Assembly: GCA_040756995.1 (NCBI GenBank)
Contig: JBFLYK010000030.1
Span: forward strand, 1-64,000
DNA from: BP-133 sp040756995
Lineage (GTDB): Bacteria > Actinomycetota > Acidimicrobiia > IMCC26256 > BP-133
Direction: 5' to 3'
Length of the DNA stretch: 64,000 nt
Both the position numbers and the translations under genes were made by a program. Below the pieces are notes generated by a model. It searched no databases and was not told the DNA's origin. It worked only from the letters and a program-made list of their open reading frames with translations. Shown here in pieces: positions 49,282 to 55,938 of the stretch (within the stretch, counting starts at the first letter, position 1; each line of letters starts with the position of its first letter).

Positions 49282-50043
49282 CTACTGCTGGCAGTACGTC
49301 GACGGCTCGGCCGGTGTGCCCACTGGCCGGTTGACCAGGGGGCTGCAATCGATGGAGTTGGCGTGGCCCAGAACGGTGTTGCCGCCCTTGGCCTTCCGGT
49401 CCTGGCCGATGATCTCGAGGATGTTGCCGATATCAGACCTGATCGACTGGGCGATGGCCAGGATGCCCTGCGCCTTCTCGTTGGTCGCCACCAACCGGCC
49501 GTCGATCGACCGGGCCACCTCGAGGATGGCCGAGAAGTTCCCGAGGATGCCCTTGGCGGACCCGTTGATCTCGCCGACGTGGCCGCCGATCGTGTCGACT
49601 GCGGTGTTGATGCTCTTGGCTTTCCCGTCGATGGAGGTGGCCTTCTCGTTGATCGAGTGGGCCGTCTGGTTGATGCTCGTCGCCCGCTCGCCGATCGAGT
49701 CGACCGACGTGTCGATCGACGAGACGGAACCCACGATGCCGGACGCACTCTGGTCGATGCCACCCGCCGACCCGGCGATCTGTTCCAGCTGCCCCGGGAG
49801 CGGTTCGGCCGCGGCCAGGATGTCCTTGGCGATTTTGCGGGTCTCCTGGACAAGTTCCACGGCGTTGGTGTCGGTGTCGATGTCGGACACGTTGTGGGTG
49901 ATGAACGCGACCTTCTTGTCGATCTGCTTCGCCCGGATCAGCGTCCCCGTCAAGCACACGAGAGCGACCACGGCCCACAGCGCCACGAAGATGAAGATCG
50001 CCGGGCCGAGGCCGAGCCTCGCCAGCACGCGGTTACCCATCAC
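49282..50043 (-). CDS. Membrane-anchored heptad-repeat protein (paralogue 3)
   Basis: A 253-residue protein: short basic N-terminus, one membrane helix (IFIFVALWAVVALVCLTGTLI), then a long region of continuous seven-residue repeats of the form I-x-x-x-A/S-x-S (for instance INQTAHS INEKATS IDGKAKS), ending with a short Cys-containing tail. The regular Ile/Ala phasing predicts a long coiled coil outside the membrane. It is the last of three similar genes in one minus-strand operon. No family is recognised. GTG 50043 is directly followed by ATG; either could start. Confidence 0.7.
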   Translation of the reverse strand: MMGNRVLARLGLGPAIFIFVALWAVVALVCLTGTLIRAKQIDKKVAFITHNVSDIDTDTNAVELVQETRKIAKDILAAAEPLPGQLEQIAGSAGGIDQSASGIVGSVSSIDTSVDSIGERATSINQTAHSINEKATSIDGKAKSINTAVDTIGGHVGEINGSAKGILGNFSAILEVARSIDGRLVATNEKAQGILAIAQSIRSDIGNILEIIGQDRKAKGGNTVLGHANSIDCSPLVNRPVGTPAEPSTYCQQ

Positions 50044-50049
50044 GGCCCC

Positions 50050-50799
50050 CTAGCACTGTCCGGGGCCGAGGCGGCCGCAGATGCTGGTCAGGTGCTTGTT
50101 GACCTCGACGAGGCTCGGGAGAACGTTCCCGGTGTCGGCCTTCACGCCGTCGAACAGGACACCGTTGATGGCCGCCACCCGGCCGAGGACGTCGGCGGTG
50201 CCGTGGTCATGACCCACGCCCTGGATCGACGCCGCCGTCGTGTTGATGCCCTTGACGACGTCGAGCACGTTCCCGAGGACGTTCGAGGTGTCGACGAGAG
50301 AGCCCGAGATGGTCCCAAGCGTGCCCGACGTCCCGCTCAAGGTACCGGAGATGTTTCCCAGGGTCCCGGAGATGTTCCCGAGGGCGCCGGACGTGTTGAC
50401 CAGCGAGCCGGAGATGTTACCCAGCTTGCCCGACGTCCCCTTGAGGGTGGAGTCGATCGTGCCGAGGGAGCCCCTGATCGAACCGAGCGAGGCGATGATC
50501 TGATCCGCCTGAGCCGGGATCGGTTTGAGCGTCCCGTCGATAGAGCCGAGAGTCGTGTTGACGTCGGCGATGTGGGCCGGCAGGGGCTGCACGTCTCCGC
50601 CGGCACCGACGACCGCCGAGGAGGCCTCGGCCAGGTTTCCGTCGATCGCTTTGAGGGCGGACACGATGCCGATGAGGTAGCCGATCACGACGACCACGAC
50701 CGCCGCCCCGGTGGCGATCCAGATCCACATCCAGGCCGTGAGCGACCAGTCCTGGCCGATGCTGCGGACCGGGACGCGAGTTGGGTTCACTACCGTCAT
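50050..50799 (-). CDS. Membrane-anchored heptad-repeat protein (paralogue 2)
   Basis: A 249-residue protein: N-terminal segment with WSLTAWMWIWIATGAAVVVV, one helix, and a repeat region with strict seven-residue units TSGKLGN ISGSLVN TSGALGN and so on, in which positions 2, 3 and 5 are mostly Ser, Gly and Leu. The C-terminus (VEVNKHLTSICGRLGPGQC) carries a Cys pair, as in the neighbour at 50817. GGGAGGAAC precedes the ATG. The repeat code differs from its paralogues while the architecture is the same, so the three diverged by repeat turnover. Function unknown. Confidence 0.7.
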   Translation of the reverse strand: MTVVNPTRVPVRSIGQDWSLTAWMWIWIATGAAVVVVVIGYLIGIVSALKAIDGNLAEASSAVVGAGGDVQPLPAHIADVNTTLGSIDGTLKPIPAQADQIIASLGSIRGSLGTIDSTLKGTSGKLGNISGSLVNTSGALGNISGTLGNISGTLSGTSGTLGTISGSLVDTSNVLGNVLDVVKGINTTAASIQGVGHDHGTADVLGRVAAINGVLFDGVKADTGNVLPSLVEVNKHLTSICGRLGPGQC

Positions 50800-50816
50800 G
50801 AGTTCCTCCCCCCTTC

Positions 50817-51557
50817 TCAGCCGCAGCCGTTGTTTCCGGCGGCGCCGCCGACCTTGCGGTCGATGCAGGCTGCGGTCTGGTTGGCTTCCCTCGCCTGGAC
50901 GAGGATGTTGCCGGTGTCGCCCTTGATCGCGTTGGCGATACCGATCGTTGAGTCCAGCGCGGCGTTGACCTTGGCCACGTCGGAGTCGACCTGCCGCAGC
51001 GTCGCCAGGATCTCGACCGCCTCGGAGTTGATGCCCTTGGCGGTGGCGTTGATCTTGCCTGCCGTGCTCTGGACGGCTCCCGCGGTGGTGTTGATCTTCC
51101 CGGCGGTTCCGTCGATCGCGCCGGCCGTCGTGTTGATCTTCCCGGCCGTGACGTTGATGTCGCCGGCGGTGGCGTTGATCTTCCCGGCCGTGCCGTCGAT
51201 CTCGCCGGCGGTGCCCTTGATCGAGGCGGCGAGCTCGTCCAGCGAGCTGGCCAGGCCGCCGATCTCGCCGAGCTTACCCTCGAGAGGAGAGGTGGTCTCG
51301 AGGATCGACGACGCCGTCTCGTTGGTCCGACCGAGCTGGATCACCGAATCGGTGGCCAGGTTGATGCCCCGCCCGGTCTTGGCGATTCTCTCCGCCTTCG
51401 TGTTGATGTGATTGGCCGTCATCAGCGTCTGGGTCAGCAGCACCACAGCGATGAGCAGCGGCGGAATCACGCCCAAGAAGGCGATCAGCACCTTGGAGTC
51501 AGTTACGCCCCGCTCGTCTTCGGCGAGCCGGTCGGGCATCCACTGCCTTTTCTTCAC
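50817..51557 (-). CDS. Membrane-anchored heptad-repeat protein (paralogue 1)
   Basis: A 246-residue protein from GTG 51557, preceded by GGAAGGAG at ideal spacing (ATG 51605 would add 16 residues with no better signal). One membrane helix (VLIAFLGVIPPLLIAVVLL) is followed by repeats TAGKINT TAGAIDG TAGKINT TAGAVQS, a seven-residue code TAGxIxx. It ends with ANQTAACIDRKVGGAAGN and NGCG, a Cys pair like that of paralogue 2. It is the first gene of the operon. An exact operator-type palindrome lies 174 bases upstream, linking this envelope protein set to the oxidation regulon. Confidence 0.7.
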   Translation of the reverse strand: MKKRQWMPDRLAEDERGVTDSKVLIAFLGVIPPLLIAVVLLTQTLMTANHINTKAERIAKTGRGINLATDSVIQLGRTNETASSILETTSPLEGKLGEIGGLASSLDELAASIKGTAGEIDGTAGKINATAGDINVTAGKINTTAGAIDGTAGKINTTAGAVQSTAGKINATAKGINSEAVEILATLRQVDSDVAKVNAALDSTIGIANAIKGDTGNILVQAREANQTAACIDRKVGGAAGNNGCG

Positions 51558-51731
51558 CCGGATCTCCTTCCCGTTCCGTGAGAGTGGGACGAATCCCCCC
51601 TCCATCCCGCCGTCAACGTCAGGAGCCGCCAGCCGGAGCTCAGCCTCCGGACACCTGCCGATCGGTCGAAGATGAATCCCCCTGGTCGATGGGGCTTAGA
51701 GCATTAGGGCACTCACTTCGAAACGGTGGTA

Positions 51732-51745
51732 CCTCCGTTCGGAGG
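51732..51745. promoter_or_regulatory. Palindromic operator candidate upstream of the heptad-repeat operon
   Basis: GGTACCTCC-GTTC-GGAGG has an exact core. It is 174 bases before the GTG at 51557 (minus strand). The surrounding 51558-51819 is otherwise non-coding. Confidence 0.65.
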
Positions 51746-51819
51746 GGACAGTGCCCGGGATGGCCCTCGCCGCTCGGGCAAGGGCGGGCCGGTGGGCCAT
51801 TGTCGACCTGGACCGGGCC

Positions 51820-52051
51820 GTCGAGTGCTTCGCTGACCATCTCGCCGGCCGAATCGACGGAATCCCGAAGGGATCCGGAATGGGCAGCAGCCATCACCGG
51901 CGTTGACGAGGCGACGATCCGGGATCTGGCGCGGCGGATCGCCGGGCAGCGCAGCGTGATCAATGCGAGCTTTTCCGTCCAGCGTGCCAACCATGGGGAG
52001 CAGACCTACCGGATGGCCGTGACGCTGGCCGCCCTCGCCGAGTCCGACTGA
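51820..52051 (+). pseudogene. Fragment of a molybdopterin oxidoreductase (TorA/BisC-like)
   Basis: A short piece reads RIDGIPKG, then after a frame change DPEWAAAITGVDEATIRDLA, RRIAGQRSVINASFSVQRAN and HGEQTYRMAVTLAAL, a good match in style to the central part of periplasmic DMSO/TMAO/biotin sulfoxide reductases. Everything before and after is missing and a stop follows. It is a relic. Confidence 0.6.
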
Positions 52052-52487
52052 CCAACCCGGCGGGGGATTCGGTGCAGAGCTCGGAACCTTCCAGATCGGG
52101 GTGCGGCCTAGCGGGCCTTCGGTTGCTGTCTTGCCCCAAGGGCAGAATGCGGTCCTCACCGGGTGAGGTCGGCAGCGGCAAGACCGAGTCCGTCCGAACC
52201 AGATCAGCGGATCACCCTGCGCTACGACATGGGTCACCTGGTGCACCGCCTGGGTGACCTCGTCGCCGAACACGCATCGGAGTTCGCTCAGCTCGAGGCG
52301 CTTGACGTTGTCCACCACCACCCATCTTCACGCTTGAGAGTGAGCATCACGATCCCGGTCAGGGCTGCCGTCACGCGCCGAAAAAGATGAGGTCGCCTTC
52401 AAGCTGGACCAGTCTCGCTCTGACAGATGATTTTGACACCTCATCCACTTCGACTACAGCCCAAGGGAAGCCGCCAAGCGCCTACCT
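52052..52487. other. No recognisable gene
   Basis: This 436-base stretch has open frames on both strands, but none has a family signature, a good ribosome binding site or consistent codon use. I see no repeat or RNA gene in it. Confidence 0.5.
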
Positions 52488-52652
52488 CTAACGAGAAATA
52501 AGCGGGGCGGAATAGGGCATGCCTGTTCCGTCCGCATAGATCACGGGGACGCGAAGCTTGTTCGACTGCGTATCGGCGCCTGTTGCAGCAACAGCGAGCC
52601 CGACACCGACACCAGCCAAGAGCGGGACCAGGACCAGCAAAAGCCGACTCAC
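52488..52652 (-). CDS. 54-residue secreted protein
   Basis: From GTG 52652, five bases after GGGAGGCTGAA, the minus strand encodes VSRLLLVLVPLLAGVGVGLA (signal peptide or anchor), then VAATGADTQSNKLRVPVIYA and DGTGMPYSAPLISR before TAG. The short mature part is compact and polar. An exact operator-type palindrome lies 137 bases upstream on the same side. The good ribosome site, signal peptide and operator argue that it is a real gene despite its size. No family known to me. Confidence 0.6.
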   Translation of the reverse strand: MSRLLLVLVPLLAGVGVGLAVAATGADTQSNKLRVPVIYADGTGMPYSAPLISR

Positions 52653-52789
52653 TTCAGCCTCCCTCACAATGCACCCGACACGGACCGACCTTCATGCTCG
52701 ATCCGTTGGCGCCAACCCACGGTTGACTACTGAGTCTGAGTCCACAACCACTTCAACTGCACGCTAAGGCGGACGGCTTTACGCCGGCA

Positions 52790-52803
52790 CCTCCACCTGG
52801 AGG
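52790..52803. promoter_or_regulatory. Palindromic operator candidate upstream of the 54-residue protein
   Basis: CACCTCC-ACCT-GGAGGT, an exact core. It is the only feature seen in 52653-52975, 137 bases before the minus-strand start at 52652. Confidence 0.6.
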
Positions 52804-52975
52804 TTCTTCGATGGCTTCGATCACTTGTAGCGATAGATCGCGAGCGAGCGATCCGATCGGCTGTCGCTTTGCACCGAAACACAAGCTGTGAGGCCGGATG
52901 AGATGCGCCGCGACTGCGACGCTCATTTTTGTATGCCTATGCCAGCTTCGTGGGGCCAGGTGACCGCTGGCGGAT

Positions 52976-53070
52976 TCAACGGGTCGACGCAAGAAGCCCG
53001 GCGAGCTTCTGTGACGGCTTCATGAATCCGAGGGTCTTGCGAGGACCGTTGTGAACGCCTGGCGAACGTT
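52976..53070 (-). pseudogene. IS30-family transposase C-terminal scrap
   Basis: The last residues before the stop at 52976 read GPRKTLGFMKPSQKLAGLL, the typical end of IS30 transposases (normally RPRKTLGxxxPxExL). Upstream frames to about 53330 are unrelated or scrambled. Confidence 0.6.
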
Positions 53071-53362
53071 CCTGGAGGACGTTGACACAGAATTCGCCCA
53101 ACACCAACGCTTCAAACAAGGTCTGTTCGGTCCGGCTTGACGGCGCTCCTTCAGGGATGACACGACCGGCGCTCTCTCTTCGACCGCTCTGCCGAGGCCA
53201 TGAGGTCGTCCAAGTACGACGCGACGGCGCGATCGGTGTCCGCCGTCGCTTGCCGATCCCCGCTGTCCGGAGCGGGCCTCGAAAGAACACGGACAGTGGG
53301 TCGGGGCGGACGTCACCACGCCGTCGAGTCACCTCGCCTTCGGCTCAGGGTGCGTCCCTGAT

Positions 53363-53930
53363 TCAGGACCCGAAGATGATTTCGGCCGCCCTGCGTGCCG
53401 CTTGGCGCCGCATCCCTGGGACAACGTGCTGATAGACGCGCAATGTCATGGCGGGGTCAGCGTGACCGAGGCGCTCGGCCACGATTCGAACGGGTGTGCC
53501 GGCTTGGAGAACGGTCGCGTGGCTGTGCCTAAGACCGTGAAAGTTGAGCACAGGGAGCCCGGAGTCCCGGACCGCCCGCTCGAAGTCGCCGAAGACAGAG
53601 TGCGGATGCAACCGGCGGCCGAACTCGTCGATGAACACGGAGGCCGATTCGACCCACTCTGGACAGCAGGGCGACCAGCGGGGCGGGTTCGGCGGACTCC
53701 GCGGCGGGTGGAGCCGGCCGGGGGCCGGGACGGCGACGGAACTGCTCCGGGTCGGGGATCCTTTCGCCGGCGGTGACCGCCGCCACGGCGGCCCGGAGCC
53801 AACCGTCGATGTCGTCCCAGGGCTGGAACGAGACCTCCTTGCGGTCGCGGCATCCCCGGCGGGGCGGAACGCTGGCGATGATGCGGTTCCCTTCCTGCTT
53901 CCGGCTGCCGGTGAGTGGACGGCCGGCCAT
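53363..53930 (-). pseudogene. Tyrosine recombinase (phage-type integrase), damaged
   Basis: The 3' part (53363-53638 and some codons before) encodes FIDEFGRRLHPHSVFGDFERA, NFHGLRHSHATVL (catalytic H-x-x-R-H), AERLGHADPAMTLRVYQHVVP (catalytic His and Tyr). The first catalytic Arg region is missing. The 5' part from ATG 53930 gives MAGRPLTGSRKQEGNRIIAS and FQPWDDIDGWLRAAVAAV, an arm/core-binding-like N-terminus in another frame. An internal deletion and frameshift separate them. It marks a former integrative element. Confidence 0.7.
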
Positions 53931-54143
53931 CAGGAGTCCCTCCGGGGCGCGAGTGCGGCGATGACCTCCCGCAGCGTCTTGAGGGGGTCGCGTCCCGGTC
54001 TTTGATCCGGTCCTGGAGGTGTTCGATCTGGCTCCTGAGCTGCGCCGCCTCCTGCCGGGCCCGGCCGGGTTCGTCAGCGGCCGGCCCGCCGCCGGCGAGA
54101 CGGAAGTCAGGGCCCGGGCCGCGTTCGTGCTGGTCAGAGACAT
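53930..54143 (-). pseudogene. Small coiled-coil protein before the integrase, frameshifted
   Basis: ATG 54143 starts MSLTSTNAARALTSVSPAAG. A frame change leads to RARQEAAQLRSQIEHLQDRI and another to LKTLREVIAALAPRRDS, whose TGA overlaps the integrase ATG (TGATG). A short coiled-coil partner gene directly upstream of a recombinase is a known arrangement in integrative elements (TnpC-like proteins are an example), but the identity here is only a guess. Confidence 0.4.
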
Positions 54144-54380
54144 CTTCAGGTCATCCGCCTCCTGGGTTCCCGTGTGCGCTCGTGCGCGCCCGTAGGGTCC
54201 TGGGGTTGTGACAAAAGTTGTGACAAGGCGCCGGTGACAGCGCCGGTTACGGCCTCCGGGGTTACGGCGCCCTGCGGGGACGGATGGGCACCGATCTATC
54301 GCCGTCGTCGTCGGCACGAGTGGGGACGAACACTTCGAATATTGCGAATACTGCGAATCTGTGCAGGCTGGGAGGGTGAA

Positions 54381-54398
54381 GAGAGAGAGAGAGAGAGA
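54381..54398. repeat. GA dinucleotide repeat
   Basis: Nine GA units in a row lie upstream of the HTH gene at 54418. This is a slippage-prone tract that could affect expression. Confidence 0.8.
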
Positions 54399-54417
54399 CC
54401 GAGGTGAGGAGGCGGGG

Positions 54418-54892
54418 ATGGCGGCGCTGGCGCGGCTGGTGAACGAGCTTATGGTGCCCGATCCGGGCGAGGCCAGCCCTCGCGGCCGAGGCTCTCGGGC
54501 GGCTCACCGAGTTCCTCCGCGCCCATCCCACACCAACGTCCCGGGTCCGGCTGTGCAGTGAGGAACCTGGCGCCGATACGCAGATTGTCGTCCCCTCGTT
54601 CGTGCTCTCGTTCCTCATCGAGGTGCTCGCCCAGGTGGCCAACGGGAACGCCGTCACGGTGGCTCCGGTGCACGCCGAGCTCACCACCCAGCAGGCGGCG
54701 GATCTGCTCAACGTGTCGCGGCCGTTTCTCATCAAGTTGCTCGAGGATCGCCAGATCCCCTACCGGCGGGTCGGCAACCGCCGCAAGGTGCTCCTCACCG
54801 ACCTCCTCGAATACAAGCGCAAGGACGACGAGTACCGGCGCAGCATCGCCGACGAACTCGCCCGGGAAGCCCAGGACCTCGGCCTCTATTGA
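54418..54892 (+). CDS. Excisionase/antitoxin-type HTH_17 DNA-binding protein (one frameshift near 54475)
   Basis: The C-terminal 97 residues (from GTG 54602) are intact: AELTTQQAADLLNVSRPFLI and KLLEDRQIPYRRVGNRRKVL, the MerR-like excisionase fold, then an acidic tail EYRRSIADELAREAQDLGLY. The frame continues upstream as EALGRLTEFLRAHPTPTSRV and IVVPSFVLSFLIEVL, but its natural start MAALARLVNELMVPDPGEAS at 54418 is in another frame, so one base is gained or lost near 54475. Proteins of this family are antitoxins of PIN-type toxins in actinobacteria; no PIN gene follows here. Confidence 0.65.
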
Positions 54893-55045
54893 TTCAGCCA
54901 GGCTCTGGTGAGCTTCATCGTCGTCTTGACGCTTGCCTCTGCGCCCACCTCAGTCTGGGACCCGGAGCCACGGGCAAGGATGGGAGCGTCGGTTCCGGAC
55001 CCAAATTGGTGCGGCAACAGTGAAAGGTGGCGTAGCCTGAGTTCC

Positions 55046-55396
55046 ATGAGCGGTTGGTCGCTAGTCGAGCAGGTCGCTGAGCGGCTCCGTAGCATCGGAG
55101 ATCTGCCTGGCGGTGGGAGGATCGGCGGCTTCTGGATTCGTCCCGATCCTTACCTCGACCGGGAGGAAGCTGTGGTGCTTGTCCTTGACCTGCTCGAGGA
55201 CGTGAGCGGCGTGGACCTGGTGGCGGCGAGCACGAGGGCGGCCGTTGCCAAGTCGGTCGACGTCAGCGAGCGCGTCGCCGGGGTGCTCGGCGACATCATC
55301 CCAACCTCATGCCGGTTCGCGTCGAGTAAGGATCTGAAGGCGCTGGGGCCCCCGCTTGACCCCCAGGCGTTCCATCCCCTCGACGACGCAGCCTGA
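55046..55396 (+). CDS. Unknown protein paired with a HEPN-like gene
   Basis: A 116-residue protein from ATG 55046: MSGWSLVEQVAERLRSIGDL, an acidic middle (LDREEAVVLVLDLLEDVSG) and VDVSERVAGVLGDIIPTSCR. It ends four bases before the next gene, which suggests a two-gene unit. No nucleotidyltransferase motif (GSxxxG) is present, so it is not a standard MNT antitoxin. Confidence 0.5.
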   Translation: MSGWSLVEQVAERLRSIGDLPGGGRIGGFWIRPDPYLDREEAVVLVLDLLEDVSGVDLVAASTRAAVAKSVDVSERVAGVLGDIIPTSCRFASSKDLKALGPPLDPQAFHPLDDAA

Positions 55397-55399
55397 TCG

Positions 55400-55876
55400 T
55401 TGACTCTGGCGGACGAGACGCTCGCCCTCGGGGTCGAGTTGCTCCGCCTCAGCGGCTCACCGAGCCGGCCCCGTCAGATCACACTCCGGAAAGCCGTTCA
55501 CTGCGCGTACTACGCCGCGTTCACCGCGCTGTGCGAGGAGTGGGCTCGTACCTTCCAGGTGGCGGCCAGGCCGACCGCATCACGAATGCTGGACCACGGC
55601 GTCGTGAAGACCGCTTGCGGCCAGATTGCTCAAGGGACGTTCAAGAGCGGAGCGATCTGCCCCCGGGACCTCGTTGTCTGCGCGCGGGTCCTTCCAGAGC
55701 TGCTCGACGCCCGCTTCGACGCCGATTACGACTCAACTGCTCGGTTCAACTCAAGCCAGGTCCTCCTCCTCCTCGGACAGGCCGAGTTCGTCGTCCGAGC
55801 GCTGCGCGCCGCCCGGAGCATCTGCCGGCCGGAACTGCACCTGTTCCTCCTCCAGTGTGCGGGGGCGAAGCGGTAG
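55400..55876 (+). CDS. HEPN-like helical protein
   Basis: A 158-residue protein starting at TTG 55400 (or nearby). The segment ITLRKAVHCAYYAAFTALCEE has the AYYAxF pattern of HEPN domains, and a second helical half follows (SSQVLLLLGQAEFVVRALRA). The catalytic Rx4-6H of RNase-type HEPN proteins is not clear; only RKAVH is present. It probably acts with its upstream partner as a toxin-antitoxin or defence module. Position next to the primase-helicase gene supports a defence role. Confidence 0.55.
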   Translation: MTLADETLALGVELLRLSGSPSRPRQITLRKAVHCAYYAAFTALCEEWARTFQVAARPTASRMLDHGVVKTACGQIAQGTFKSGAICPRDLVVCARVLPELLDARFDADYDSTARFNSSQVLLLLGQAEFVVRALRAARSICRPELHLFLLQCAGAKR

Positions 55877-55938
55877 ACGCTGGCCGAGCACTTCACCCCA
55901 AGAGCGACTCGCCGAGCTCGGACTCCGATGGTCCAGTG

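Noticed and set aside
52163..52390. Short plus-strand open frame after the molybdopterin fragment
   Set aside because: No ribosome site, no homology recognised, and the opposite strand is equally open.
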